From NCBI RefSeq assembly GCF_014191495.1, contig NZ_JACHWR010000002.1, forward strand, positions 558,001 to 622,000: 64,000 bases of DNA, given 5' to 3'. The translations under genes were made by a program, and so were the position numbers. Positions within the stretch are counted from its first letter, which is position 1; each line of letters opens with the position of its first letter. The notes under the pieces are model-generated. The model saw only the letters and a list, made by a program, of their open reading frames with translations, did not search any database and was not told where the DNA came from. Of the stretch, positions 8,317-16,826 are shown in pieces. This stretch comes from Nocardioides soli. Lineage in GTDB: Bacteria; Actinomycetota; Actinomycetes; Propionibacteriales; Nocardioidaceae.

Positions 8317-9888
8317 GTGCCGGAATCTGGACGGACCGCCGGTCGCTCCGACGTCGAGGAGCTGATTCGCCGGCACGCGACGGAGCGTCCCGACGACGTC
8401 TGGCTCAAGTGGCTGGACGAGCAGTACTCGTGGCGTGAGGTGCTGGACGCCGCGAGGCGGGTCTCCACCGGGCTGGTCGAGCGCGGCGTCCGCCCGGGCG
8501 AGCGCGTGGCCCTGATGCTGCCGAACCGCCCGGAGTTCCTGTGGGCGCACTTCGGCATCGTCTTCGCCGGCGCGCTCTCCGTCCCGATCAACATCTCGCA
8601 GCGTGGGGCGACGCTCGAGTACATCCTCCGCGACTCCGGCGCCGTGGCCGCGATCTTCGCCCAGGACCTCCGCGACGTCGTGGTGAACGCGACTGTCGGC
8701 TGCCCGAACCTGCGCTCCCTCGTGACCGTCGACGGCAGCCACGACTCGGTCGTCCAGCACACGTTCGAGGACCTGATGGCTGCGCCCGCCGGCGACCTCG
8801 ACCTCGAGGACCACGCGACTGGTGGCGTCGGTCTGATGTACACCTCGGGTACGACCGGTCCGCCCAAGGGTGTGGTGACCAAGGCCTACGACCTCGCCAG
8901 CCTCGAGGCGCTGATCGCAGAGGCCGGCGTCCGACCCGGCGAGACGATGTACACGCCGCTGCCGCTCTACCACGGCAACGCGCTCGTCGTGTCCGCGCTC
9001 GGGTCCATGGTGGCGGGCGGCCGGCTCGCGTTGAGTCCCAAGTTCAGTGCCTCGCGGTTCTGGGACGACATCCGGCGGTACGACGCGGTGGAGTTCAACG
9101 CGCTCGGCGGCATCATCCCGATCCTGCTCAAGCAGCCGCGGCGGCCCGACGACCACGAGAACCCGGTGCGAGTCGTGCTCTCCGCCGGTGCCCCGGACGA
9201 TGAGCGGTGGGAGCTGTTCCAGCGGCGCTTCGGCGTACGCCTCGTCGAGTGGTTCGGCATGGTCGACTCACCGGGCACGCTGCTCAACACCTCCGGTCGC
9301 CCGGGCAGCATGGGCCGTCCGGTCGGTGGCGTCGAGTTCCGCGTGGTCGACGACGCGGACCAGCCACTGGCCACCGGTCAGGTGGGGGAGCTGGTCTTCC
9401 GGCACCCACTCGGGCAGCTCTCCCGCTACCACAACGACGACGAGGCCACTCGCCAGGCGTACCGGGGCGGTTGGTTCCACTCCGGCGACCTCGCTTCGAT
9501 GGATGAGGATGGGTGGTTCTACTACCGCGGCCGCAAGAAGCAGTCGATGCGCCGGCGCGGGGAGAACATCTCGGCCTGGGAGATCGAGACCGTCCTCATC
9601 CAGCACCCGGACATCGAGGAGTGCGCCGCCTACGGCGTGCCGTCCGAGATGGGGGAGGACGAGGTGGCCGTCGCGATCGTGCCGGTCGCCGGCGCGACGG
9701 TCCGTCCCGAGGGCGTCATCGAGTTCTGCCAGGGCGCGCTGGCGCAGTACGCACTGCCGCGCTTCGTGACCGTGCTCGACGAGCTCCCGAAGACCGGCAC
9801 GCAGAAGATCCAGTACGAGGCGCTGAAGCAGGACTGGCAGCCCGACCTGGCCTGGGACCGACAGACGATCGAGGGGGCACGCTCATGA
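8317..9888 (+). CDS. AMP-dependent acyl-CoA synthetase/ligase
   Basis: This 523-residue ANL-superfamily enzyme activates a carboxylic acid to its acyl-CoA through an acyl-AMP. It shows the P-loop-like MYTSGTTGPPKGVV (about residues 170-185), the A5-type GMVDSPG region, YRGGWFHSGDLASMDEDGW with the ribose-binding Asp, and the hinge and C-terminal KKQSMRRRGENISAWEIE. The adenylation Lys is seen near KTGTQKIQY. GTG 8317 is chosen because GGAGG precedes it and it follows the SDR stop by 4 bp. It is probably the entry enzyme of the CoA-dependent part of the pathway. Confidence 0.92.
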   Translation: MPESGRTAGRSDVEELIRRHATERPDDVWLKWLDEQYSWREVLDAARRVSTGLVERGVRPGERVALMLPNRPEFLWAHFGIVFAGALSVPINISQRGATLEYILRDSGAVAAIFAQDLRDVVVNATVGCPNLRSLVTVDGSHDSVVQHTFEDLMAAPAGDLDLEDHATGGVGLMYTSGTTGPPKGVVTKAYDLASLEALIAEAGVRPGETMYTPLPLYHGNALVVSALGSMVAGGRLALSPKFSASRFWDDIRRYDAVEFNALGGIIPILLKQPRRPDDHENPVRVVLSAGAPDDERWELFQRRFGVRLVEWFGMVDSPGTLLNTSGRPGSMGRPVGGVEFRVVDDADQPLATGQVGELVFRHPLGQLSRYHNDDEATRQAYRGGWFHSGDLASMDEDGWFYYRGRKKQSMRRRGENISAWEIETVLIQHPDIEECAAYGVPSEMGEDEVAVAIVPVAGATVRPEGVIEFCQGALAQYALPRFVTVLDELPKTGTQKIQYEALKQDWQPDLAWDRQTIEGARS

Positions 9889-11078
9889 GGAAGGTGTTCG
9901 TCGCCGGGGTGCACATGACCCGGTTCGCGAAGATGCCGGAGGAGACGGTGCGCACGATGGCCGAGGCTGTTGTCGCAGGGGCCCTGGCTGACGCAGGGGT
10001 CGGGCCCGATCAGGTCGGTGCGACGTACTTCGGCAACGCGATCAGCGGTGTCATCACCGGACAGGAGATGGTCCGAGGACAGTCCGCGCTCCGCAACACC
10101 GGCGTGCTCGGTGGCCCGGTGTTCAACGTGGAGAACGCGTGCTCGTCCTCCTCCTCCGCGTTCAACCTGGCGTGGCAGACGGTCGCGTCCGGCCAGGCCG
10201 ACGTCGTCCTCGTCGTCGGGGCCGAGAAGATGACCGAGCCCAGCGGGTTGCGTGCGATGCAGGCGTTGGAGTCCGCCGTCGACCTCGAGGAGGTTGACGT
10301 GCTGAAGTCCCGGCTCGGCGAGCGGGCCGATGGCGACCGGTCGTTCTTCATGGACCTCTACGCCGGCACGGCGCGCGGCTACCTCGAGCGCACCGGTGCG
10401 ACGGCCGCGGACTTCGCCCAGGTCTCGGTGAAGAACCACCTCCACAGCTCGCTCAACCCGCATGCGCAGTTCCGGAAGACGACGACCGTCGAGGAGGTGC
10501 TGGCGAGCCGCACGATCGTCGACCCGCTGACCCTGCTGATGTGCTCCGCGATCGGCGACGGCGCGGCCGCGGTCGTGCTCTGCGCCGAGGACCGGCTGCA
10601 GACCGACCGCGACCGGATCGAGGTCCTCGCGAGCGTCGTCACGTCCGGCTATGCCCGGCAGGAGACGGCGTTCGAGGACTCCGCCGTCGTCCGGGCGGCC
10701 GCGCGCGCCTACGACCTTGCCGGTGTCGGCCCGGAGGACCTGCAGCTCGTGGAGCTGCACGACGCCGCGGCTCCTGCCGAGCTCGTGCTCTACGAGGAGC
10801 TCGGTCTGTGCCCGCGCGGCGACGGCGCCAAGCTGCTCGCCTCGGGCGCGACCACTCTGGGGGGTCGGCTGCCGGTCAACACCAGCGGCGGGCTCCTGGG
10901 CAAGGGACACCCGGTCGGTGCGACGGGGTGCGCACAGATCACGGAGATCGCCGAGCAGATGTGGGGGCGCGCGGGTGACCGACAGGTGCCCGACGTCCGG
11001 TTGGCCCTCGCGGAGAACGGCGGCGGCTACATCGGCTCGGACTCTGCGGCCGCCGTCGTCACCATCCTGTCGCGCTGA
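9885..11078 (+). CDS. SCP2-type thiolase / lipid-transfer-like thiolase
   Basis: This 397-residue thiolase-fold protein has its nucleophilic Cys86 in NVENACSSSSSAF and the second motif GGLLGKGHPVGATG with its His. It lacks the canonical C-terminal CxGGG; instead it ends with ENGGGYIG. This is typical of SCP2-type thiolases and non-thiolytic members used in steroid and branched-chain acyl-CoA breakdown. It might catalyse a retro-Claisen or retro-aldol cleavage. The ATG overlaps the synthetase stop (ATGA). Confidence 0.88.
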   Translation: MRKVFVAGVHMTRFAKMPEETVRTMAEAVVAGALADAGVGPDQVGATYFGNAISGVITGQEMVRGQSALRNTGVLGGPVFNVENACSSSSSAFNLAWQTVASGQADVVLVVGAEKMTEPSGLRAMQALESAVDLEEVDVLKSRLGERADGDRSFFMDLYAGTARGYLERTGATAADFAQVSVKNHLHSSLNPHAQFRKTTTVEEVLASRTIVDPLTLLMCSAIGDGAAAVVLCAEDRLQTDRDRIEVLASVVTSGYARQETAFEDSAVVRAAARAYDLAGVGPEDLQLVELHDAAAPAELVLYEELGLCPRGDGAKLLASGATTLGGRLPVNTSGGLLGKGHPVGATGCAQITEIAEQMWGRAGDRQVPDVRLALAENGGGYIGSDSAAAVVTILSR

Positions 11079-11125
11079 CGCGGCATCCGAGTCATCCATC
11101 GAAGCAAGCACCGAAAGGATCGGTC

Positions 11126-11908
11126 GTGGAGTTCAAAGAGGTCGTCGGCAACCGACGCTCCGTCCGGCACTTCCTGCCCTACAAGCAGGTCGAGCGAGAG
11201 AAGATCCAGGTCATGCTGGAGGCGGCCAACCGGTCGTCCCGGTCCATGAACGCGGACTACGTCAAGGCGATCGTCGTCAACCGCGACGAACTCAGTGAGG
11301 AGCTGCGCGACTCGCTGCGCAACCCGACGACGACGTTGGACCTGGACATGGCGCCGACGTACGTCATGTGGTTCATCAATCTGAAGTACCCCGAAGGCAC
11401 CAAGGAGCGGCTCAAGCAGCTCATCGACCATGGCGTGAACACGCCGAGCCACGGGTGGTCGCACGCGTACGTGGACGGAGTCATCCAGAAGACCGTGATC
11501 GACAAGATCGCCGGGGACGACTTCCGCCTCAACTGGATGGGTGCGATCGAGGCGGGTCAGGCGATCGCGCAGGCCCTGTTGGCGGCGTACGACGAAGGCC
11601 TCGGCGCGTGCCTGCACAACTTCAGCGACACCAAGATCCGAGAGGCGCTCAACGTCCCGGACCACTGGCGTCGGGCCTGGATCATGCTGGTCGGCTACCC
11701 CGCCATGGGTGTCGAGGACGGGGGACAGCGCCCGCGTCGCCCTCTGGGCGAGAACTTCTACTGGGGCGATGCCGACACGCCGTTCGAGTCCGACCCGGCC
11801 GTCGTGGCCAGGCTGACCGAGGCCAAGCTGCTGCAGACCCCGAGCCCCACGCCGCACCGGTTCGAGGAGATCCGTCTCTTCAACCGCGAGTTCGGCCTCC
11901 CCGACTGA
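11126..11908 (+). CDS. Nitroreductase-family flavoprotein
   Basis: This 260-residue protein has the N-terminal nitroreductase/FMN signature VVGNRRSVRHFLPYKQVE and a later AGQAIAQALLAAYDEGLGAC stretch that binds the isoalloxazine and phosphate. GTG 11126 has GAAAGGA before it. Family members use FMN and reduce nitro groups, quinones or enones; some act on cofactors. One domain of mycobacterial FbiB is of this fold and reduces dehydro-F420. That is of interest because cofD and fbiC lie in the same cluster, but the link is only inference. It may instead reduce a pathway enone or quinone. Confidence 0.85.
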   Translation: MEFKEVVGNRRSVRHFLPYKQVEREKIQVMLEAANRSSRSMNADYVKAIVVNRDELSEELRDSLRNPTTTLDLDMAPTYVMWFINLKYPEGTKERLKQLIDHGVNTPSHGWSHAYVDGVIQKTVIDKIAGDDFRLNWMGAIEAGQAIAQALLAAYDEGLGACLHNFSDTKIREALNVPDHWRRAWIMLVGYPAMGVEDGGQRPRRPLGENFYWGDADTPFESDPAVVARLTEAKLLQTPSPTPHRFEEIRLFNREFGLPD

Positions 11909-11939
11909 CCGACGACCCGACGAAGAGAGACAACATCTC

Positions 11940-12302
11940 ATGAGCAACGACTTCACCGTCGACTCCCTGATGCCGACCGCGGAGGTGCAGCGCTGGCTCG
12001 CCAGCGCCAAACTCGACAACCAGCCCGAGATCGAGCAGACCTCCCGAGTGCGGCTCCTCGCGGACTTCTGCAACGCTCGGGGCGAGAGCCCCACCGACAT
12101 GATCGCCCGGGTGCTGCGCGGCGGCGAGGAGGACGGGCAGTACGAGATTGCGATCAAGGGTAGGCGCGAACTCGATGCCGCGATCGACGCCTGGGGTGAC
12201 GACCTCGGGGTGACACTGCACCAGAACATCACCGCCGGCAACGTCCTGCGGAGCTTCTTCATCCATAACGGCGTGCAGATGCAGGGACGCCCGTCGCTGT
12301 GA
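11940..12302 (+). CDS. Small conserved-looking protein of unknown function
   Basis: This soluble protein has 120 residues and an acidic, helical composition, with no recognised motif. The N-terminus MSNDFTVDSLMPTAEVQRWLASAKL looks like a short targeting or pairing helix. The C-terminal half contains DDLGVTLHQNITAGNVLRSFF. Third-position GC use matches its neighbours, so it is a real gene. Its stop overlaps the GTG of the EthD-like gene (GTGA), implying coupled translation. It might be a partner of the EthD-like protein or of the nitroreductase. No function is assigned. Confidence 0.75.
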   Translation: MSNDFTVDSLMPTAEVQRWLASAKLDNQPEIEQTSRVRLLADFCNARGESPTDMIARVLRGGEEDGQYEIAIKGRRELDAAIDAWGDDLGVTLHQNITAGNVLRSFFIHNGVQMQGRPSL

Positions 12303-13087
12303 GCACCGGAAGCCTGCTCGTCCCCGAGCCCGTGAAGTGGACCTACATCTACGCGCTCGCCGACGACCCGTCGGCCGAGGCGTGGCACCGGGACGAGTGG
12401 CTCCCCGGCCTGGCGAAGCTCGACGGAGTCGACCGAGTGGTGGCGCATCGGACTCGGGAAGCGCCGCAGCCGGAGGACGTATCCCGTCCGCTCAACGCCT
12501 GGGCCGGGCTGGTCGAGGTGCACCTCCGGGAGCCCGACTTCCTGGCGTCCGTGCTGGCCGCCCGGGTGAGGGAGCACCTGGGCGGCCGGTTCACGGACCT
12601 GCGCGGGCTCCTGTCGACCATCCGGGAGGAGTACGACCTGCGGCGCGACGTACCGGCGCAGCAGCATCCGTACCTCACCGAGACCATCAGCTGGAAGGGC
12701 ACGCGGCCGCCGGCGGATGCGCCGTCCGACGACGACCTCTGGCGATACGTCTACTTCTTCCGCTATCGCGACGACGTCGCGTGGGCGGACGGCGAGGACT
12801 GGTACCTCGGTCACCACACGCGTGAGGGGCGCCAACTTCCGGGCCTGCGCCGCTACGTGACCTGGCGACGGCGCCGCACCGACCTGCTCGATGCCGACAC
12901 GACCGGCCGGCTCAACGGCTTCGCCCGCTACACCGAGCTCTGCTTCGAGTCGTTCGAAGCCTGGCATCGCGCGACGCACAGTCACGGCCCTCGATGGCGG
13001 ATGGACGAGCGCTATCCCGCGGGCGTCTGGACCGACTACCAGCAGCTCTTCATCGGCACGACCCCCGACATCGACATCACCGCCTGA
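12299..13087 (+). CDS. Double EthD-like protein
   Basis: This 262-residue protein is built of two related halves. The C-terminal half (WRYVYFFRYRD...DGEDWYLGHHTREGRQL...YVTWRRR) matches the single-domain protein at 3205-3579 in order and spacing of key residues. The N-terminal half (VKWTYIYALADDPSAEAWHRDEWLPGLAKLDGVDRVVAHR) looks like a more diverged copy. EthD-like domains normally dimerise; the fusion probably makes a pseudo-dimer with one altered site. It is translationally coupled to the preceding small gene. The biochemical role is unknown. Confidence 0.72.
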   Translation: MSTGSLLVPEPVKWTYIYALADDPSAEAWHRDEWLPGLAKLDGVDRVVAHRTREAPQPEDVSRPLNAWAGLVEVHLREPDFLASVLAARVREHLGGRFTDLRGLLSTIREEYDLRRDVPAQQHPYLTETISWKGTRPPADAPSDDDLWRYVYFFRYRDDVAWADGEDWYLGHHTREGRQLPGLRRYVTWRRRRTDLLDADTTGRLNGFARYTELCFESFEAWHRATHSHGPRWRMDERYPAGVWTDYQQLFIGTTPDIDITA

Positions 13088-13113
13088 TCGCCAGGCGACG
13101 CGAAAGGACTGAT

Positions 13114-13902
13114 ATGCGGATCGCGGTCACGAACGACGATGGCGTACACGCGCCCGGCATCGCCCGCCTCGCGGCCCACCTCCGCGATGCAGGGCACGAG
13201 GTGGTCGTGTGCGCGCCTGATGGCAATCTGAGCGGCGCCGGCGCGTCGACGGGTGCCGACCTGCGGAAGATCAAAGGAATCGCGATCGAGCCGACCACCG
13301 TCGCCGGTCTCGACGCCCACCGAGTCTCGTCGACGCCGGCTGTGTGCGCGCTCCTCGCCGTCCGCGGCGCGTTCGGCGGGCCGGTCGACCTCGTGATGTC
13401 GGGAATCAACCCGGGCACGAACATGGGACCGAGCGTCCTTCACTCCGGCACGGTCGGTGCCGTCGTCACCGCGGCCAACTTCGGCGTACCCGGGCTCGCG
13501 GTGTCGATGGACGCCGAGGAGCACGCTCCCGACGAGATCTTCGACAGCGCCGCCTCGTGGGCACTGTTCGTGCTCGACAACACCGACCTCGGCGGCCCAC
13601 CGCGGGCGATGAGCCTGAACGTCCCGGGCCTCCCGGCTTCGGAGGTGAAGGGCGTGCGGGCGACCGGGCTGGACGCGACCCCGGGTTTCCGTGCCGCTGG
13701 TGTCCGGACGGTCGAGCCCCTCGCCTCCGGTGGCCGGCTCGTGTCGTTCGTCTACGAGCCGGTCGAGCGCCGGCTCGACGCGGACGGCGACGTGGCGGCC
13801 GTGCGCTCCGGGTGGGCGAGCCTGAGCTGGCTCACGTCGATCAGCGCGGACGAGGCACCCCGAGGCGCCTGGCGCGAGGGGCGCCCGACGTCGCTCGTCT
13901 GA
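13114..13902 (+). CDS. surE: SurE-family 5'/3'-nucleotidase (phosphatase)
   Basis: This 262-residue protein has the SurE N-terminus MRIAVTNDDGVHAPG with metal-binding Asp8-Asp9. A Ser follows in LSGAGAS and the Asn in SGINPGTNMG. GTVGAVVTAANFGVPGLAVS continues the fold. SurE enzymes remove phosphate from nucleoside monophosphates and other small phosphoesters. Placement inside a catabolic operon with an APH-like kinase is unusual for a stress or survival gene and suggests a pathway-specific phosphatase. The start ATG 13114 follows GAAAGGA. Confidence 0.88.
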   Translation: MRIAVTNDDGVHAPGIARLAAHLRDAGHEVVVCAPDGNLSGAGASTGADLRKIKGIAIEPTTVAGLDAHRVSSTPAVCALLAVRGAFGGPVDLVMSGINPGTNMGPSVLHSGTVGAVVTAANFGVPGLAVSMDAEEHAPDEIFDSAASWALFVLDNTDLGGPPRAMSLNVPGLPASEVKGVRATGLDATPGFRAAGVRTVEPLASGGRLVSFVYEPVERRLDADGDVAAVRSGWASLSWLTSISADEAPRGAWREGRPTSLV

Positions 13903-13933
13903 TCCGGAGCTCGCAACAGATAGAGAGGTCACG

Positions 13934-14632
13934 ATGGCCAAGTCGACGCGTACCGGGACGCCGTCGGGGCTCGAGGCTGCCTCGGCGCCCGATGCCGAGC
14001 CCCCCGACTCGGCGCTGATGAACGCCGACGCCCTGGCCGGTCTGTCGGCCAAGGGGCTGCGCACTCGCAAGCGGCTGCTGGAAGGAGCGCGGAGCGCCTT
14101 CGAGAAGAAGGGCTCCTATGTTGAGACGCGTATCTCGGACATCGTCAAGGAGAGCGGCGTCGCGTACGGCAGCTTCTACACGTACTTCGAGTCCAAGGAG
14201 GCGCTGTTCTACGAGCTGGCCGTCGAAGTCGTTCACGAGATGTACGTCGAGGGCACCTCGCGCTACCGCGGTGACAATCCCCTCGAGCGCATCGACGCCT
14301 CGAACCGGCAGTTCCTCGACTCCTATCGCCGGCATGCGGCGATGATGACGATCATCGAGCAGGCCGCGGCGCTCTACCCCGAGTTTCGTGCTCTGCGCCG
14401 CCGCCTCCGTCAGGGGTTCGTCGACCGCATCGCGGCCAACTTCGAGCGGCTCTCGAGTGCCCGTCGGATGGACACCTCCATCGACCCGGTCATCGCGGCG
14501 CACGCGCTGGTCTCGATGACCGACAACTTCGGCTACCTGTGGTTCGTCCTCGGGGAGTCGTTCGACGACGAGAAGGCGCTGACGACCCTCACCCAGCTCT
14601 GGGGGAACTCGCTGGGCCTGCGCCGGTCCTAG
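13934..14632 (+). CDS. TetR-family regulator, copy 1
   Basis: This 232-residue regulator has a TetR DNA-binding domain at about residues 38-95: GLRTRKRLLEGARSAFEKKG, then the helix-turn-helix TRISDIVKESGVAYGSFYTYF. A disordered tail of about 35 residues precedes it. It is strongly similar over its length to the TetR at 23805-24527, and the recognition helices are almost identical (GVAYGSFYTYF against GCAYGTFYTYF). Both probably recognise the TTGACATCAGAGTCAA palindromes in this cluster. It is the last gene of the plus-strand operon. Its final codons overlap the end of cofD, which converges on it. The ligand is probably an acyl-CoA intermediate (inference). Confidence 0.92.
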   Translation: MAKSTRTGTPSGLEAASAPDAEPPDSALMNADALAGLSAKGLRTRKRLLEGARSAFEKKGSYVETRISDIVKESGVAYGSFYTYFESKEALFYELAVEVVHEMYVEGTSRYRGDNPLERIDASNRQFLDSYRRHAAMMTIIEQAAALYPEFRALRRRLRQGFVDRIAANFERLSSARRMDTSIDPVIAAHALVSMTDNFGYLWFVLGESFDDEKALTTLTQLWGNSLGLRRS

Positions 14633-15579
14633 ACCGCACCGTTCGCGCGCGCAGTAGCGATGCACGCCTGGACCAGCGCTGCCCGGCTGGGGGCGTCCTG
14701 CGCGACGATCGGCGCGACCGACCCCACCACGTGAGAGGGAAGGGCGGGCGCGAGGTCGGCGTCGGCGGGGTCGAGCACGACATGGGTGAGGAGGTCCGCG
14801 AAGTGCTCGGCCACGGCGATCGGCTCGTGGGCGACGCCGCGACAGGCCAGCAGGGCGGCTCGCGCGTGGTGCCGGCGGCGGTCGCGCTGGAGCTCGGGTG
14901 GTGTGGTCACGACGGGACTGATCAGCGCGACCGGCCGCCCGGCCCCCCTCCGTGCCGCGAGGGCCTCGCGGACGCCGTCGAGCTCGAGGGTGGGCTCGAG
15001 CGACGCGACCGGGCTCGACGACGTCAGGACGACGATGTCTGCCTCGGCGATGGCGGCGAGGACACCGGGCGAGGGAGTCCTCGGTCCAGGCCAGCGCACG
15101 TCGCGGACGGCCGGCGCAGCGTGGTCGCGTACGAGCCATTCCTGGAACGCCGAGATCCCCGCGTCGGTCACGATCACAGAGCCGCGCGGGCTCAGGCTCG
15201 CGGGGAGGACTCGGGCATCGGTGCCGGCCTCGCGTGCCAGGACAGCGGTCACCCCGGCGAGGTCCGCGCCGTCCGCGAGGAGCTTGGTCCGCCGGACGTG
15301 GTGCGCCCGGTCCTGCACGCCGAGGTTGAACCAGCCGGTCGCTCCGGCCGGTGACGGGAGGAACTCGTCGCCGCGGATTCCCCACCCGCGCTCCTCGTCC
15401 AGCCGCCCGCCCAGGGCGTACAGGACGGCATCGGTGTCCGGGCACACCAGCAACCCGTCGACGATCCAGTCGTCGGCGACGTTCGTGATCAGCGTGGCGC
15501 GGTCCTCGAGGCCCCGCTGGGCGAGCGCCAGTGCGAAACGGGCACCACCGAGCCCTCCGCAGAGTGCCGTGATCCTCAC
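14629..15579 (-). CDS. cofD: CofD/FbiA: 2-phospho-L-lactate (or phosphoenolpyruvate) transferase of F420 biosynthesis
   Basis: This 316-residue protein begins RITALCGGLGGARFALAL, the glycine-rich nucleotide-binding start of CofD/FbiA. LITNVADDWIVDGLLVCPDTDAVLYAL then carries the Fo/metal-binding Asp pair. It transfers the phospholactyl or enolpyruvyl group from a GDP-activated donor to Fo, making F420-0 or dehydro-F420-0. GTG 15579 is chosen because a GGAGGGAGG lies upstream. It is last in the minus-strand operon acyl-CoA dehydrogenase, SDR, MaoC, cofD. Finding it in a catabolic operon rather than beside fbiB is unusual. FbiC is encoded 4.5 kb away (20064-22658). Confidence 0.88.
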   Translation of the reverse strand: MRITALCGGLGGARFALALAQRGLEDRATLITNVADDWIVDGLLVCPDTDAVLYALGGRLDEERGWGIRGDEFLPSPAGATGWFNLGVQDRAHHVRRTKLLADGADLAGVTAVLAREAGTDARVLPASLSPRGSVIVTDAGISAFQEWLVRDHAAPAVRDVRWPGPRTPSPGVLAAIAEADIVVLTSSSPVASLEPTLELDGVREALAARRGAGRPVALISPVVTTPPELQRDRRRHHARAALLACRGVAHEPIAVAEHFADLLTHVVLDPADADLAPALPSHVVGSVAPIVAQDAPSRAALVQACIATARANGAV

Positions 15580-15599
15580 GCGAGCCTGGCCTCCCTCCG

Positions 15600-16052
15600 T
15601 CACGACAGCACGCGGACGACGAACGCCGCCACGCAGGCCGGTTTGGCGGCATCCTCGATCTCGACGGTGATGTCGAGGACCAGTTGATGACCACCTGGCA
15701 CCTCGGTCACGGAGGCGATGCCGCCGACGCCTCGGAGTCGGCTGCCCACCGGGACCGGTGCGGGGAAGCGCACCCGGTCCAGCCCGTAGTTGACGAGCAT
15801 CCGGCTGCCGCGGACCTCCAGCAGCTGCCCGAGGAAGTAGGACAGGAGCGACAGGCTGAGGAAGCCGTGCGCGATGGGCCCGCCGAACGGCGACGTGGCC
15901 GCACGCAGCGGGTCGACGTGGATCCACTGCCGGTCCTCGGTGTGCTCGGCGAAGGCGTCGACGCGGGCCTGGTCGATCTCGATCCAGTCCGTGCTGCCCA
16001 GGGGTTCGCCGGCCAGGCCGGGCAGCGCGGTGGGGTCGGTGGCGATCAGCAC
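15600..16052 (-). CDS. MaoC-family enoyl-CoA hydratase
   Basis: This 150-residue hot-dog-fold hydratase has catalytic Asp40 and His45 in TEDRQWIHVDPLRA, followed by GGPIAHGFLSLSLLSYFL, the standard hydratase-2 motif. It should add water to an enoyl-CoA produced by the acyl-CoA dehydrogenase encoded upstream. The start is GTG 16052, 13 bp after the SDR stop. The spacing of 20 bp to cofD supports a single transcript. Confidence 0.9.
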   Translation of the reverse strand: MLIATDPTALPGLAGEPLGSTDWIEIDQARVDAFAEHTEDRQWIHVDPLRAATSPFGGPIAHGFLSLSLLSYFLGQLLEVRGSRMLVNYGLDRVRFPAPVPVGSRLRGVGGIASVTEVPGGHQLVLDITVEIEDAAKPACVAAFVVRVLS

Positions 16053-16065
16053 GATGGCACCGCCC

Positions 16066-16803
16066 TCACATCGACAGGCCGCCGTCGACGGGCAGCACGA
16101 CGCCCGTGACGTAGGCGGCCTCGTCGGAGGCGAGGAAGGCGACGGTCGCGCACATCTCCGACGGTTCGGCGAACCGGCCGAGCGGGATCTGGCGGGTCAG
16201 CTCGGCGAGCTTGTCCTCGGGAATGCTGGCCACCATCCGGGTGCTCGCGTTGGGGGAGATCGCGTTGACGGTCACGCCGAACCGGCCGACCTCCTTGGCG
16301 ACGGTCTTCGTGAGGCCGATGATCCCGGCCTTGGCTGCGGCGTAGTTCGCCTGACCGACGTTGCCGTGAAGGCCGGTGTAGGAGGTCACGTTCACGATCC
16401 GGCCAGCGCCCTGCTCGCGGAACGTGGGCACGCAGGCCCGCGTCATCCGGAAGGTGCCGCCCGTGTGCACGGCGAGGACCTGCTCCCAGTCGGCGTCGCT
16501 CAGCTTCCACACGACGCCGTCGCGCAGTACTCCGGCATTGTTCACCAGGACGTCGATCCGTCCGGACGCCGCCAGCGCCGCTGCCACCGCTCGCTCTGCC
16601 GTCTCGGTCGTACTGACGTCGCCGGCGACCGGGGTCGCGTCGCTCAGGCCCGCGGCCTCGGCGAGCGCGGCCTCATCGAGGTCGACCGCGACCACGGCGG
16701 CGCCTGCCGACGAGAAGAAGCTCGCGATCTCGAGGCCGATGCCTTGGGCCGCGCCCGTGACGATCACGGACCGCCCGGTGAAGTCCCAGCGGATGTTCGA
16801 CAT
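16066..16803 (-). CDS. SDR-family oxidoreductase (FabG-like)
   Basis: This 245-residue canonical SDR shows VTGAAQGIG at the N-terminus, NNAGVLRDG, IVNVTSYTG, YAAAKAGIIG with catalytic Tyr-x3-Lys, and a C-terminal ASDEAAYVTGVVLPVDGG. It is probably the 3-hydroxyacyl-CoA dehydrogenase step of this operon, between the MaoC hydratase and a thiolase. An AGGAGG ribosome site lies just before the ATG at 16803, which is 23 bp after the acyl-CoA dehydrogenase stop. Confidence 0.92.
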   Translation of the reverse strand: MSNIRWDFTGRSVIVTGAAQGIGLEIASFFSSAGAAVVAVDLDEAALAEAAGLSDATPVAGDVSTTETAERAVAAALAASGRIDVLVNNAGVLRDGVVWKLSDADWEQVLAVHTGGTFRMTRACVPTFREQGAGRIVNVTSYTGLHGNVGQANYAAAKAGIIGLTKTVAKEVGRFGVTVNAISPNASTRMVASIPEDKLAELTRQIPLGRFAEPSEMCATVAFLASDEAAYVTGVVLPVDGGLSM

Positions 16804-16826
16804 GTTCCGTCCTCCTGCGGATGGCG

